From positions 29,419 through 93,418 of the forward strand of contig CALSEQ010000018.1 in the NCBI GenBank assembly GCA_943735955.1: DNA of 64,000 nucleotides. Reading direction: 5' to 3'. This DNA is from Piscicola geometra (lineage: Eukaryota; Annelida; Clitellata; Hirudinida; Piscicolidae). The notes beneath the pieces are model-generated. The model was not told the DNA's origin and made no database searches. It was given only the letters and a program-made list of their open reading frames with translations. The position numbers and the translations under genes were made by a program. Position 1 is the stretch's first letter, and each line of letters opens with the position of its first letter. This document shows, piece after piece, positions 37,901 through 47,448 of this stretch.

Positions 37901-39345
37901 AACAGGTCCAGTTCTCACCCCTCCCTCCCCCCAACACTACCAGAAGCATATCGGAGAAAAGTGCCTTCAACGCAGGGATGATTGCCAAATACTGCACCCC
38001 AACGTCCATCACAATTGCCACGGATGGCAGCTGCAAGAATGTTACGATAAAGGATCAGACCGTCCGACAGTGCACCAGCGCATATGCTATTTGGAGCCAA
38101 CCACCAAGGACCACACATGCAATACCAGTGCGCACCTATAGTAGCAACGCCGGCCCTCTGGCCAGCAGCTATCGTGCCGAGCAACTCGCAATACTTGAGG
38201 CCCTGTCGTTTATGACGGGCTTCACATCTCCATTCTCTTCAGACAAATCCTACCCCACTATAGTTCTACTCACCGACTCTCAGGCCACCCTGCAGTCCCT
38301 CGCAAGCGGGCCGCTCAGCCAGAGCGATGATTGCAATAACAGAATATGGGGAGTGCTGAATGATCTAACCCTCAAGGGAGCCCACATCAGCCTAGTCTTC
38401 GTCTATAGCCACTGTGGACTATACGAGAATGAGTATGTGCACGCGATAGCATCCAAATACCAGCTACGGGATGACCATACGCCTGCGCCGCTATCGATGA
38501 GAGATTGTGTAGCGGCCATTGAACGTAACATACTAGCAGAATGGAGGGCCTCACTTCAGACAACCGACGCTTCACCTAGAGCACAACTGCTACGATTGGC
38601 CACAGGAGAGCTACCGCAGTACATGAGGAAGCTACCTCTTTGCCTGATCACAGGGCAATATCTGACTAAGGAACAGCAGGTGCAACTAACACGCATTCGC
38701 ACAGGCCACTCCGAACTATTTGGCTATTTCTACGCTCAAATCATGAAACGCCCCAATGAGTGCCGTTTTTGCACCACACCAACCGGGCCTCCTACGAATC
38801 CTCAGAACATGACAACAGGTAGCACTACTCCCGAACGTCACCACTGTCACCACTGCAACTTTGTCGGAGGCTCTGTGGCCGAGGTAAGAGGACATCAGTT
38901 TTTCCGACATCCAAACCGTAAAAGGCTAGAAGGAGAATTTATGTGCGAACACTGCCATCTTGTATGGCCCACCGTCATCTCGCGCGCACGACACTACAGA
39001 GGCTGCACACAGCGGAATGGCACACCTACGGAGCACGGCCCAGATCGTGAGCCCTCTGCAGAAACACGCCCAGTGTTTGAAGAGACTGTCTTACATCTAC
39101 TCGATTGTGATGCCCTGCAGGAATCACGAGATAGGCACAATGTTGGGTACTACATTGAGAACCACGGCTCCAGGTACTTCTACAGCCTCAAGTTTCTAAG
39201 ATGGATACATCATCTGTTTAAAGGCACACTGGGAACGCTGGAGGATGTAGAGGAGCCCGTGGTAGATATAAAAACTCTACGAGGGACCAGCGAACAAACC
39301 AAAGAGCGGACTGGGGAGACCCCAAATGGGATTGGCGAACGATAA
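34918..39345 (+). CDS. Element 2 ORF2: endonuclease, reverse transcriptase, RNase H, zinc finger
   Basis: The frame opens at 34918, overlaps the ORF1 end and has no ATG before 35338, which lies inside the endonuclease. Endonuclease/exonuclease/phosphatase-fold motifs appear from 35023: [31 protein letters not shown] and SDHRALL. RT follows: [61 protein letters not shown] and LFADDLT with the catalytic Asp pair. RNase H (about 38005-38460) has [16 protein letters not shown] and LTDSQA, but the last acidic residue is His (38440-38442). C2H2/CCHC-like fingers (about 38760-39000) and [12 protein letters not shown] near the C-terminus complete it. Expression needs a +1 frameshift, reinitiation or a non-AUG start. 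Confidence 0.93.
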   Translation, partial: PRPSAQPFNLPQGASLTGRGHPDREDRPTAPGTCGLTVASINCAGFTDAKKSEVSTWPVDLLLLQEVKSGTKPPQGFTALFDQREGTLRGGGTGIILRNGTPYGLKKIGIPETLQSAHANVTAADVINKKTNTPLFRICSMYLPPDTDPLDLTRILRWLKPTDWPYIISGDINLHSLHWFIGAGHHSRCDSPETDTFLDALSDCGLEIANDPLTATRVFPVKDAVEISSPSVTACTHSIVTAWRTKGTFISDHRALLFNLGHLYIRQQHRRKRYAYHKADWPAFRDRTDRLLDKADTLRGPSQNISLFTDIVNNAARHAIPSGSHNNLASLLPPEIVALAHKCELARITLEAEPSPIHKEAYDCSRRAHDIAVRNHNSDCLHKRLSKLRPGSNIDWRFIRSRLSWTESPDAVGNVGHRRFTKHYSRHNQTATDKRRIQKIRIGKAEYRPITTEEFRSALADLKTGKAPGRDNISTEMLSQLSTRMLSFLLRVLDVCLATGEVPRQFRHSMLLPILKNGKDPEAPDSYRPIALTSVLAKLLEKIIIRRIRYTWSPHPAQYAYSATRTAVDMLEVIHNSVYDNFNSITEKRHKRYHVNTRGEKVIQPAGQLQYTRHRTIAILIDLTAAFDTIDHATLVHKMSKLLGGHKYESRWLRNWLRGRKCQVQIGELMGRQCLQLVGVPQGSVAGPTLFLVYIDDLLNRLNRLPGVSAFLFADDLTCTIKCLTKEHGRALAERALDTVSTWATENRMSISASKSELITFTLSSHTDSDKLPLNLKLNGETLKETNMGSEATVKILGMRFDVRSNFNLHLSGLKNTNLRVSQLLSIAGSTWGPMAHNMRTFARAYIGSQLLYGAELFGIQANDPFLTQEDRTRAALENAEKQWRRTLRATTGVLSSTNDESVYCESNLPPLRVFILVALAKQYEKNLRTRPRWIRRPAPEPPPKLPSNFSLPTVPRAIGRQIHDRYLPNTSGSVREPFVARPAIPPWACGDHLQQVQFSPLPPPNTTRSISEKSAFNAGMIAKYCTPTSITIATDGSCKNVTIKDQTVRQCTSAYAIWSQPPRTTHAIPVRTYSSNAGPLASSYRAEQLAILEALSFMTGFTSPFSSDKSYPTIVLLTDSQATLQSLASGPLSQSDDCNNRIWGVLNDLTLKGAHISLVFVYSHCGLYENEYVHAIASKYQLRDDHTPAPLSMRDCVAAIERNILAEWRASLQTTDASPRAQLLRLATGELPQYMRKLPLCLITGQYLTKEQQVQLTRIRTGHSELFGYFYAQIMKRPNECRFCTTPTGPPTNPQNMTTGSTTPERHHCHHCNFVGGSVAEVRGHQFFRHPNRKRLEGEFMCEHCHLVWPTVISRARHYRGCTQRNGTPTEHGPDREPSAETRPVFEETVLHLLDCDALQESRDRHNVGYYIENHGSRYFYSLKFLRWIHHLFKGTLGTLEDVEEPVVDIKTLRGTSEQTKERTGETPNGIGER

Positions 39346-39365
39346 AGTGCCTTAGGGGGCACACC

Positions 39366-39392
39366 AAAAAAAAAAAAAAAACCTGACTCGAC
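39366..39392 (+). repeat. Element 2 poly(A) tail and 3' target duplication
   Basis: A run of about 15 A ends the element, followed by ACCTGACTCGAC at 39381-39392, identical to 33394-33405, before alpha-tubulin resumes. Confidence 0.92.
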
Positions 39393-40105
39393 GCAATCTC
39401 GACATTGAGCGCCCGACGTACACGAACCTGAACCGCCTCATCGCTCAGGTGGTCTCGTCGCTGACGGCGTCGCTCCGCTTCGACGGCGCGCTGAACGTGG
39501 ACCTGACGGAGTTCCAGACCAACTTGGTGCCGTACCCGCGCATCCACTTCGTGCTCACGAGCTACGCACCGGTGATCTCAGCGGAGAAGGCGTACCACGA
39601 GCAGCTGTCCGTGTCGGAGATCTCAAACGCGGTCTTCGAGCCGGCGTCAATGATGACCAAGTGCGACCCGCGCCACGGCAAGTACATGGCGTGCTGCCTC
39701 ATGTACCGCGGCGACGTGGTGCCGAAGGACGTGAACGCCGCGGTTGCGACAATCAAGACGAAGCGCACGATCCAGTTCGTCGACTGGTCCCCCACTGGCT
39801 TCAAGTGCGGCATCAACTACCAGCCGCCCACGGTGGTGCCCGGCGGCGACCTGGCCAAGGTGCAGCGCGCCGTGTGCATGATCGCGAACTCGACGGCCAT
39901 CGCCGAGGTGTTTGCGCGCATCGACCACAAGTTTGACCTTATGTACAGCAAGCGTGCCTTCGTCCACTGGTACGTCGGCGAGGGTATGGAGGAAGGCGAG
40001 TTCTCCGAGGCCCGCGAAGACCTTGCCGCGCTCGAGAAGGACTACGAGGAGGTCGGCGCCGAGTCCGGTGACATGGAAGGCGAGGAGGACGTAGAGGAGT
40101 ACTAG

Positions 40106-40398
40106 GCGCCTCATGGGGATAAAGAGCGGCCGGGGCGCGCTCCCTGAGCCGTTTCGGGATTTGGGGATGTTTTTTTTCTGTACTTCTTTATGTTAAGGTT
40201 TTTTTTGTTCGTTACTCTTCAACGCTTCCTCTTTGTGTGCTTGTCTGTGCGTGCGCGCTCTCGCCTTCTTGTCTTCTTTGTTCCTGTGCTCTTGATGTCT
40301 CGAGATGTCATTGTTGTTGTTGTTTTTTATATATAATAATGATTGTATTGCTTTCTCTCCTTGTATGATATTGTCAAGAGTGCCGGTATTGCTTGAAG
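40106..40398 (+). promoter_or_regulatory. End of tubulin array and leader of the next gene
   Basis: The sequence follows the normal alpha 3' flank up to the GTT repeat at about 40309-40323 and then diverges into TTTTATATATAATAATG and a T-rich tract, which is single-copy. The right array boundary therefore lies in the GTT repeat. The pyrimidine-rich stretch 40345-40365 could direct trans-splicing of the next gene. Confidence 0.7.
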
Positions 40399-41523
40399 AT
40401 GCTCTTCCGGAGTGTGCTTCAGCGGAGATATCGGCTTTTTTATAAGCACCGGGAAGATATTCCTTTGCATTTTAGCCCTGTAAAAGCGATTTTTCCGCTT
40501 ATTAACAGTAATAATCTCCTTGCGAAACCGCGGAATAGTTGGGAAGATTTTTCTGGTAGACGTGAGTTTGATGAGGATCATCCGTTGCCTGTCGTGGGTT
40601 CCCGTCTTAACGAGAAAACAGCCCATTACAAGTGGAATCACTGGGATCAGTATTTAAACCCTCAAATCACACAATCTGTAAAGGATCTTACGCCGACGCC
40701 AGAATACGTTGGCATGCGAAGTGGGCATAACATGATTAAAATGGGTTGGATGAAAATCGGTGGAAGTTGGAAGTATGCTCGAAGTTATAATGATCGGCGC
40801 AATGTCTTTGCGCGTGGTCAGTGGCAGGAACGAAAAATGACCCCACGGTTTATGCTTGCCCCGCGAGTTTCCCCTGGTGGTCCGCGCAACCGTTATGAAG
40901 GGAAGCTCGTCTTCTCACGTCTAAAACTGATTAAAATTCTATGGGCAATCGACACTGGACGGCTGAACCCGAATGAGGTCATTACATTATACCACCTGCG
41001 GCAGGCGCACGTGATCGGAGAGCATGAGGTCGTGTGGCCAGGTTTTGTTCTGCTTGCCGGAACCGTTGAGCGGGTGCCATACCCACTTCGTATTGAATTA
41101 CAAAATGCGTCGGCTAAGGCTATTCAGCTCATAGAAGAAGCAGGGGGTACTTTTACTAGCGTGTATACGACACATGAAGGCCTTTATCAAGAAATGCGTC
41201 CAGAGGAATTTCCTGTTTTTACTGATCAAGACCTACCAGATCGAAAAGGTCTTGAGGCATTAGCAGTAAACCCGGAGAAGCGCGGATGGCTATCGCAGTG
41301 GTACGAAAATGAGAGTAAGTACGCCCATCCTGAAGCAGGACGAAGACACTCGCATTACGCGCGGCCCCCCACTAACCGTGACTTTCCTGCGACATTCGAA
41401 GAATATGAGATGGTGAAGCATCATCAAAAGTGGCACCTCAATCAGCCAGGAACTGGAACTCTTTTGCCATGGCACACATTTAATACGGCTGATATGCTGA
41501 AGCGGTCTTCTGGCCGGATTTAA
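40399..41523 (+). CDS. Mitochondrial large-subunit ribosomal protein uL15m
   Basis: The 374-residue protein from the ATG at 40399 begins with a basic, Ser/Tyr-containing segment (MLFRSVLQRRYRLFYK) typical of a mitochondrial presequence. The central part has uL15 features: RSGHNMIKMGW, LKLIKILWAIDTGRLNP, VITLYHLRQAHVI and GFVLLAGTVERVPYPLRIELQNASAKAIQLIEEAGG (split here only by description). The C-terminal part EEFPVFTDQDLPDR...KRGWL resembles animal MRPL15 in spacing. It should act in the mitoribosome large subunit. It is the first single-copy gene after the tubulin array. Confidence 0.85.
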   Translation: MLFRSVLQRRYRLFYKHREDIPLHFSPVKAIFPLINSNNLLAKPRNSWEDFSGRREFDEDHPLPVVGSRLNEKTAHYKWNHWDQYLNPQITQSVKDLTPTPEYVGMRSGHNMIKMGWMKIGGSWKYARSYNDRRNVFARGQWQERKMTPRFMLAPRVSPGGPRNRYEGKLVFSRLKLIKILWAIDTGRLNPNEVITLYHLRQAHVIGEHEVVWPGFVLLAGTVERVPYPLRIELQNASAKAIQLIEEAGGTFTSVYTTHEGLYQEMRPEEFPVFTDQDLPDRKGLEALAVNPEKRGWLSQWYENESKYAHPEAGRRHSHYARPPTNRDFPATFEEYEMVKHHQKWHLNQPGTGTLLPWHTFNTADMLKRSSGRI

Positions 41524-41852
41524 GGGTATATTAAGGAGGTGGGGAACTGTGCTGTGATGTGATGTGCGTTTTCCAAAGAAAAAGAAAGTAAAGCGGAAGG
41601 AACAGCGCGAATTACTTGTGAAGCGACGCGAGACTAAAAGTGGAGTTGAAGTCTACTTTCTCATTCCTTTACTCTACTTTTTTTTTCCTCTGCTGATGAT
41701 GTATTTCTTTTTTGGAGGTCTTTTAAACCCTCATTTTATCTTCTCTTCGTTTTATTTTTATTCATTTCGTTACTTTTTATTTTTATTTTGCCGTGAGCTT
41801 CGATTTATTTTGTGTTCCCTTTCATAGGACGTGATATCGTTCATCATCGCTA
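41524..41852 (+). promoter_or_regulatory. Intergenic region before myosin, pyrimidine-rich
   Basis: After the uL15m stop, a purine-rich patch (41570-41650) is followed by long T-rich tracts (41655-41825) ending at TTTCATAG (AG at about 41827-41828), a likely spliced-leader acceptor for the myosin gene 25 bp upstream of its ATG. No other gene is visible. Confidence 0.55.
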
Positions 41853-44800
41853 ATGCAGATGAATGAAGTGAAACTAGATTCTCATGGGGACTTCCACAAT
41901 GGAGACCCAGTGTATTTCAATCATCCTACGGAAAGTTGGATACGCGGAACGTTAACGACCATCAAACGTGTAACCAAGAAGGATGGCCTCACCCAAGTGC
42001 TTTACGGCTGTTCTCCCCTTCTGAGGGACCGCTACTTACCAACATTGTCGTCTGATCAAGCGTCAGAAGAAATTTATCCCCTGCACGCGTGCAATATTCA
42101 GCATGTTACCGCATCGTGTGTCGAGCCCACCGCTGCGAATACTCTGAGCGATTTATTGGAACTCTCTTACTTGCATGACGCACCCCTGCTGGAGCAAATC
42201 CGTGTACGATATTTTGAAAACCTCATATATACCCACATTGGTCCTATCATCCTCGCTCTTAATCCGTACGACTTTACGCTCCCTAACTATACCGAAGACA
42301 AGATGCCTAATTACATTCATGAGGGACGCGTGGTGCTGGAGTCCCGATCTAAGAATCTTCCTCATGCGTGGACAACGGCTCACTACAGCTACTGGCTCAT
42401 GAGTGTCAACAGGAGAAATCAAAGTATTATTGTAAGTGGTGAGAGTGGTGCAGGAAAGACTGAGACAGCTAAAATTATCTTGAAATACATTGGTATCGTC
42501 TCCACTGCACAATGTGACTTGCAGTTAAAAGCTGAAGTTGAAGAGATTACCCAAAAAGTTAACCTTACATCCCCAATTCTTGAAGCATTCGGCAATGCTA
42601 AAACGAAAAAAAATGATAACAGCTCACGCTTTGGTAAATTTATGAAAATATTCTTTAATCATTCTACAATGGGTAGTATCATGACCGGTGCGACAATAAA
42701 AGTTTATCTTTTAGAAAAATCTCGCATTGTGACTCACGGTGAAGACGAACGTGGTTATCACAGCTTCTACCAACTGCTTGCATGCGGTGCTGCAGATTCA
42801 GAGAAGAAACAATTGCTGAATCGCCTTCAATTGCAGCGTGCCGAAGACTATCATTGTACCGCCGTTGGTGGTGCCACAAGAATCGAAGGTGTTAACGACG
42901 CAGCCGACTTTGACGAGGTAGTGCGCGCAATGAAGTTTGTTGGCATGACAGCAACAGAGCTTACAGGTGTATGGGACATTGTCGCGGCTGTCTTGCACCT
43001 TTTGGCACTCAATTTTCGCGCTTTGACGGATGACGAGTGCTGTATCGACTCCACAGGTCATGGAGCAGAGGGGCATGAACGCATGATCACGGCGCTGTTA
43101 GGGTTGCCCGATGCATCCTTGTTTACGGAACTTATCACGACTACAACACAGGTAGCACGTGCGGAAATAATTGTGCGGAAACTGCGACGGGCTCAAGCAA
43201 TAGATTTGCGCGATGGCGTTGTAAAAGCGCTTTATGAGGCCCTTTTCTTATGGCTTGTGGAAAAAATTAATGGACTTATCATGTTTCCCGTGGATAAGGC
43301 GGCAGACGCTAATATTTCTTGGATCGGACTGCTTGATATATTCGGTTTTGAGAATTTTGCTCATGGGAATAGTTTTGAGCAACTTTGTATTAACCTTGCA
43401 AATGAAACACTACAGAATCACTACAACAGTGTCATATTTACTCGTGATATGGAGGAGTGCAAAAGTGAGGGTATTAACACCGAAAGTGTTGTATTTTATG
43501 ATAATCAGCCATGTCTTGACCTTATTTGTGGAACAAACTTTGCAGGTTGTGGACCCGGTGGAGCTGCTAAGGTAACAAACACTATGTCGCTCTTTCATCT
43601 ACTTGATGATGAGTCGTCTCTCGCAAAAGGCAATGATTTCGCCTTTTGCGATAAAGTCTGCGAGACATACGGTGGTCGATTTCCTGATCGTAAAGGAAGC
43701 CACATGAATTTTGAAACAGTCAAGACAGATCGTGGCTCATTTATTGTTCACCACTATGCCGGAAATGTGACATACAAAGTCGACGGCTTTCGTATCAAGA
43801 ACAGTGATACTATAAAAGAAACGTTGAAAGATGCCATTCGCGCGAGCTCGATCCCATTTGTGGCATCTTTACTCGGTGCCAAATTATCTGAATCAAGTTC
43901 TTCGACCAAACTGACTGTTGGGGCATTTTTTCGCAATCAATTGGTGCTGCTTATGACTGAAATTAATGGGACGCATCCGCATTGGGTCCGCTGCATAAAG
44001 CCACACAGCTCCAAAAGCCCACGTATGTTCAACGGGGAAGAAGTGATGTCACAGATGCGGTCTGCAGGGGTCCTTGAGACGGTTAAAATACGGCAAAACT
44101 CTTTTTCTGTTCGCATAGCCTTCGCTGAATTTATTCGTACTCACCGTCTGCTTATTGAAGCCCTTCCTATGTCTGTATACAGTTTTGTTCCTGACGACTA
44201 CGCCGTGTCACTGCGGACGCCATTACTCTCTACCAGTGAGTCGGCGCGTGATCAGGCGGCATTGGTGCTGCGACGCAGTGGAGTTGTGGAAACAAGTCGT
44301 GGGCAAATCGGCCGTACTCGAGTGTTTCTAAAGACAGAAGCCTCACAGCACATGGGGTCGCTTGTACGAGCGCTTCAAAAGGGGTGTGTTGTTGTTGTTC
44401 AATCCGTCACGCGTCAGTGCCTTGCGATGCGCCGTACGCATGTACGAAATTTGCGACGGCATCTCTGCACCATCATTGCATGGATTCACTCTGTCCAATC
44501 GCAACAGCGCATGCGATGCGCAGAACTTCGTCACAAGGAGACCTTTCTTCTTGTCGTCTTTCGGGATATACTGATTCTCCAGGGCCAAGAGGCAGTTGCG
44601 CGAGAGGCGATGTGGCGCGATGAGGCCAATTCGCTTGCAGATATCCTCTCTGATTGTCACGCGCAGTGCCGTGCCATATACACTGCTCAACTCTCTGCGT
44701 TGGAGTCCAGTCTGTGCGCTGTGCGCGAGGCGGTCGTCGGCGATGAGACCGCGGCGCGCCTGCGTTTATCCGCGCTTCTTTCATTCTTTTCGCAGGAGGC

Positions 44801-46037
44801 AGACGCACGGGATGAAATGGAGCTCGAGGAGCTGACACTGCGATGCGCGGATCTTCGCGCAGGCTTTGCCCATCTGCGCGCCTGTGCGGCGCTGGGCGAA
44901 CGCGTCGCTTTAGAATCAGAAGAGTCCGCCGCGCGCGCCGCAATGGAACAGTGCGCAGCCTTTGCCACTGCATCTGCATTACTGCACTTGTCTGAGTGCG
45001 CCGCGCGCGAGTCCATAGCGCATGCGGAGGCCCTATCGTGCGAAACAGTTTTATTGCCAGAAGCCGTGGCGCTAGCGCAGCGCAGGGCACTCCGGCAGGC
45101 ACTAGCGGACAGGCGTGCGCTGTTACTACTGCAGCTCGACGAGACAGCCGCGCGGCGCGCTCAGACAAGTGCCGAGACAGCGGCAGCCGCGGAGCTCATC
45201 GCGCGGTTCGGCGCGGGCGAGTTGGGCGCGCAGAGGGCAATGGCGCAGCGGGTGGACGCGGAGGCGGCAGAGCGGCGGGCCATCGCCGCGGCGCTCGCAG
45301 CGCGGCAGGCGGAGGAGGGAATGGCGGCGAAGAGGGCGCTGTGGCGCGCGGCCGCGCAGGAAAGGGCTCTCGCGCGGGAGCGATCCGACGCGGAGGCGGC
45401 CGCGCGAGAGGCACGCGCGCAGCTTGGGCGCCTCACGGAGGCCTTCGCGCTGCACTGCCGGCGCAAAGAAGCGGCGCGGGGCCGCGGGGCTCCGTTCGCG
45501 CAAGAGATCGAAGCGCTCCGGCAGCAGAAACGCACAATTGCGCAATCGCTCGCGGCGGCGGAACAGCGGGTCAGCGCGGCGGTCCGTCGTCTCGCGGCAT
45601 GGCGCGCGCGACAGGCCGCCGCGAAATGTTCAGCGGAAGGGCCGCAGAGGATAATAAAAAGAATAGCGGGCGAAGCACAATGGGAAGAGGAGAGAGTCGT
45701 CAGCGGCGACGCGGTGTCGCTGCGCGCTGGATCGGTGAGCGCGGAGGGATCGATGGATCTCATGCACCGCATGCGCGGCGCCCGCGGCATTGCGTGCAGC
45801 CGCACGCGGGATCTGTTCGCCGCGGGGACAGACTGTGCGCTGTCGGGGCGGAGTCCTTTTCGTTCGGACGGGTGGCCGGGGAGGCCCAACGCCGACAGAG
45901 CGCTTTGTGCCGGCGTTCCGAACGGTGAGTGCATCTCGCCGATGCCAATGGGGCACCACCACATGGACGCGATGCATAGTGTCGCCGATTCGGGCAAAAG
46001 TAAACTTTGGGATTCTCCGGATCCATGCGTGCCATAG
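41853..46037 (+). CDS. Unconventional myosin heavy chain, kinetoplastid type
   Basis: The 1394-residue protein is an actin-based motor. The myosin head has a P-loop GESGAGKTE near residue 197, switch I NDNSSRFGKF near residue 253, switch II DIFGFENF near residue 494, and the HWVRCIKPH segment near residue 710. An IQ-like sequence (VQSVTRQCLAMRR) follows near residue 847. The tail, about residues 900-1330, is made of Ala, Arg and Glu with hardly any Pro or Gly, so probably a long helix or coiled coil; the last 60 residues are Gly/Pro/Ser-rich. The tail DNA (about 44830-45720) is far richer in GC than the head. I cannot assign a class; kinetoplastid-specific myosins besides class I and XXI are known in T. 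cruzi. ATG at 41853 or 41859 could be used. Confidence 0.92.
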   Translation: MQMNEVKLDSHGDFHNGDPVYFNHPTESWIRGTLTTIKRVTKKDGLTQVLYGCSPLLRDRYLPTLSSDQASEEIYPLHACNIQHVTASCVEPTAANTLSDLLELSYLHDAPLLEQIRVRYFENLIYTHIGPIILALNPYDFTLPNYTEDKMPNYIHEGRVVLESRSKNLPHAWTTAHYSYWLMSVNRRNQSIIVSGESGAGKTETAKIILKYIGIVSTAQCDLQLKAEVEEITQKVNLTSPILEAFGNAKTKKNDNSSRFGKFMKIFFNHSTMGSIMTGATIKVYLLEKSRIVTHGEDERGYHSFYQLLACGAADSEKKQLLNRLQLQRAEDYHCTAVGGATRIEGVNDAADFDEVVRAMKFVGMTATELTGVWDIVAAVLHLLALNFRALTDDECCIDSTGHGAEGHERMITALLGLPDASLFTELITTTTQVARAEIIVRKLRRAQAIDLRDGVVKALYEALFLWLVEKINGLIMFPVDKAADANISWIGLLDIFGFENFAHGNSFEQLCINLANETLQNHYNSVIFTRDMEECKSEGINTESVVFYDNQPCLDLICGTNFAGCGPGGAAKVTNTMSLFHLLDDESSLAKGNDFAFCDKVCETYGGRFPDRKGSHMNFETVKTDRGSFIVHHYAGNVTYKVDGFRIKNSDTIKETLKDAIRASSIPFVASLLGAKLSESSSSTKLTVGAFFRNQLVLLMTEINGTHPHWVRCIKPHSSKSPRMFNGEEVMSQMRSAGVLETVKIRQNSFSVRIAFAEFIRTHRLLIEALPMSVYSFVPDDYAVSLRTPLLSTSESARDQAALVLRRSGVVETSRGQIGRTRVFLKTEASQHMGSLVRALQKGCVVVVQSVTRQCLAMRRTHVRNLRRHLCTIIAWIHSVQSQQRMRCAELRHKETFLLVVFRDILILQGQEAVAREAMWRDEANSLADILSDCHAQCRAIYTAQLSALESSLCAVREAVVGDETAARLRLSALLSFFSQEADARDEMELEELTLRCADLRAGFAHLRACAALGERVALESEESAARAAMEQCAAFATASALLHLSECAARESIAHAEALSCETVLLPEAVALAQRRALRQALADRRALLLLQLDETAARRAQTSAETAAAAELIARFGAGELGAQRAMAQRVDAEAAERRAIAAALAARQAEEGMAAKRALWRAAAQERALARERSDAEAAAREARAQLGRLTEAFALHCRRKEAARGRGAPFAQEIEALRQQKRTIAQSLAAAEQRVSAAVRRLAAWRARQAAAKCSAEGPQRIIKRIAGEAQWEEERVVSGDAVSLRAGSVSAEGSMDLMHRMRGARGIACSRTRDLFAAGTDCALSGRSPFRSDGWPGRPNADRALCAGVPNGECISPMPMGHHHMDAMHSVADSGKSKLWDSPDPCVP

Positions 46038-46571
46038 TGTTTAGGCCTCTAGGGGCATCTGCCCCTAATCTTCTCTCCTCTTCCTTTTCTTTTTTCTATC
46101 GATTTTTTTTTTTCCTTCTTTCCTTTTCTTTCCCTTCTCTTCCCTATTTACTTATCCTCATTCCAATCTCTCATACGCACTTACGCATAGACACTATCAT
46201 TCTTCTTTACTTTGGTCTATGTGTGGTGGATGGGGGCCCTAGGTTATAATATTCAACTTTACCCTGTATTCCTGTATGATGCTCTGAAGAGTCATCGATT
46301 ATAGTTATTTTCCTTCTTTTTTGTTGTTGTTTTCCGTGTGGTTGTAGGTGGGATTTGTCCACGTGTGTGTATATCATTCAAGTACTCTTTTGTAAATAAA
46401 AGAGGAATACGTTTCTCCCTTCTTGTTCATTTTCTTAAAAAATGCTTCGCTGGGGTATGTTTGACTTTTCTTCGCAGTATTCATCAGCGTTTTTGAAGAA
46501 TAATAAGAAGAAGGAGAAGAAGGAGAGTGCTCTATACCTGAAGTCGGAGGATTTCTCATTTGTAGTTCCAA
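46038..46571 (+). promoter_or_regulatory. Intergenic region between myosin and ASF1
   Basis: The 534-bp region contains an extended pyrimidine tract (46070-46160) and a second T-rich part with a GTT run (46310-46335). The AG nearest to the next start is in TTTGTAG at 46564-46565, seven bases before the ASF1 ATG. No protein or RNA gene is recognisable. Confidence 0.5.
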
Positions 46572-47174
46572 ATGACGACACGAGTTGAGTTGCGTGGGGT
46601 CTCAGTTGTTGGGCCTAATCCAACAGCGTTTGATGACCCCATTCTATTAAGTGTCACTTTGGAGGTGTTTGAAAAGCCGCCGGCCCATCCTATAGATGTA
46701 AAATTCACATGGAAACCTATATGGGACTTTCCGGTGGATCAAGAGTTGGATGAATTAGAAGTAGGACCCCTCGATACATTGGGGAAACATGAACTCACTC
46801 TTCAGTGTGATCCCCCTGATTTCTCCAAAATACCAGACCCAACTGGTCCAACAGCACTCGTTATATCGTTCTTATACAGAGATAAAGAGTTTCTTCACTT
46901 GGGCTACAATGCCCTGGTCATTTGTGAGGGTGAAATACCAAATATATTTACTGATGCAAAGCAGCTGCGGCGAAATTTCACGCAATGTTTTCCGAAACAG
47001 TCGGTCATTAGATGGGACAGTGAAGAATCCGGTGGCAGTACTACTAGTGATTCTGTCGTTGTGGATGCAAATAGATTATCCGAGGAAGATGCGGGCAACG
47101 TACCAATAGCGATGGACTCCGAAAAAGAAAATAGCGAAGAGAGTTCACCCCTAAAGCGAGTTAGGATACAATGA
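46572..47174 (+). CDS. ASF1: Histone chaperone ASF1
   Basis: The 200-residue protein has the ASF1 beta-sandwich core in residues 1-145: VELRGVSVVGPNPTAF, LSVTLEVFEKP, FTWKPIWDFP, DELEVGPLDTLGKHELTLQCDPPDFSKIPDP and the highly conserved LVISFLYRDKEFLHLGYNALV, here quoted in pieces. The acidic Ser-rich C-terminus ends in a short basic segment (LKRVRIQ). ASF1 binds H3-H4 and works in chromatin assembly in the nucleus. Trypanosomes have more than one ASF1; I cannot say which paralogue this is. Confidence 0.92.
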   Translation: MTTRVELRGVSVVGPNPTAFDDPILLSVTLEVFEKPPAHPIDVKFTWKPIWDFPVDQELDELEVGPLDTLGKHELTLQCDPPDFSKIPDPTGPTALVISFLYRDKEFLHLGYNALVICEGEIPNIFTDAKQLRRNFTQCFPKQSVIRWDSEESGGSTTSDSVVVDANRLSEEDAGNVPIAMDSEKENSEESSPLKRVRIQ

Positions 47175-47448
47175 AAGCTATCCGTTAGATAATCAGCATA
47201 ACAGCGTCACAATGGTGTCTTTCGATGTTATTTTTATTTTATTTTTCCTTTTTATTTATTCAGTGTTACTGTTGAAGTTGAGCATCAATGTGAAGAGATC
47301 TAATTTATTCTTATCCGTTACTCTTTTTTCTTTTCTTTTCTATTTTCCGTTTTCGTTATCAACTTTTTTGTTGTTGTTGTTGTTGTTGTTGTGTTTCGTT
47401 CCTTATTTTTTTGTGTGATTTTTGGCATACAGTGAGTGGGACTTCCCA

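Larger units (their letters stand above)
33406..39380 (+). mobile_element. Element 2: near full-length ingi/L1Tc-like non-LTR retrotransposon
   Basis: The element of 5975 bp starts with a ribozyme-like fold, carries ORF1 with a USP-like domain and ORF2 with endonuclease, reverse transcriptase, RNase H and zinc fingers, and ends with a poly(A) tail flanked by 12-bp target duplications. The domain order from endonuclease onward is that of the ingi clade (ingi, L1Tc). ORF1 and ORF2 overlap by about 24 bases in different frames (+1). All visible endonuclease and RT motifs are intact, but the last catalytic Asp of RNase H is His. It may be able to retrotranspose if ORF2 is expressed by frameshifting or reinitiation; otherwise it carries one frameshift. 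Confidence 0.94.
32763..40105 (+). pseudogene. alpha-tubulin, terminal copy, split by retrotransposon
   Basis: Codons 1-214 of alpha-tubulin (32763-33405) are intact, followed by element 2. Alpha sequence resumes with the duplicated target at 39381 and runs to the normal TAG at 40103-40105. No other lesion was seen in either half, so the insertion alone inactivates it. The frame of the 5' half continues without a stop into ORF1 of the element, so the locus could encode a tubulin-ORF1 chimera. Its downstream flank is the end of the array. Confidence 0.97.
1..40323 (+). repeat. Alternating alpha/beta tubulin tandem array, right part
   Basis: A head-to-tail array of alpha and beta tubulin genes repeats with a period of 3834-3838 bp (alpha starts at 1745, 5583, 9420, 13257, 17094, 20928, 24765 and 32763). 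Coding parts are essentially identical between units. The beta-to-alpha spacer is 755-757 bp and the alpha-to-beta spacer 391-393 bp. The left end lies outside the window. On the right, the last alpha gene is followed by its usual 3' flank until about 40323, where homology stops inside a GTT repeat and single-copy sequence begins. Alternating arrays of this kind are known from Trypanosoma brucei and T. cruzi. Only the last beta and the last alpha gene of the array are interrupted by retrotransposons. Confidence 0.97.

Noticed and set aside
27150..39380. Possibility that the elements are SLACS/CZAR-type spliced-leader-specific retroelements
   Set aside because: Those insert in spliced-leader RNA genes and use a restriction-enzyme-like endonuclease after the RT. 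Element 2 has an apurinic-type endonuclease before the RT plus RNase H, as in ingi/L1Tc.
44996..45928. 310-codon + strand frame and several - strand frames inside the myosin tail
   Set aside because: They are shadows of the GC-rich Ala/Arg tail region. The myosin frame is continuous and has the motor domain upstream.
47422..47448. Upstream TTG as start of TRAPPC2
   Set aside because: Nuclear genes of trypanosomes start with ATG, and the AG at 47431-47432 after the pyrimidine tract would remove it from the mRNA.
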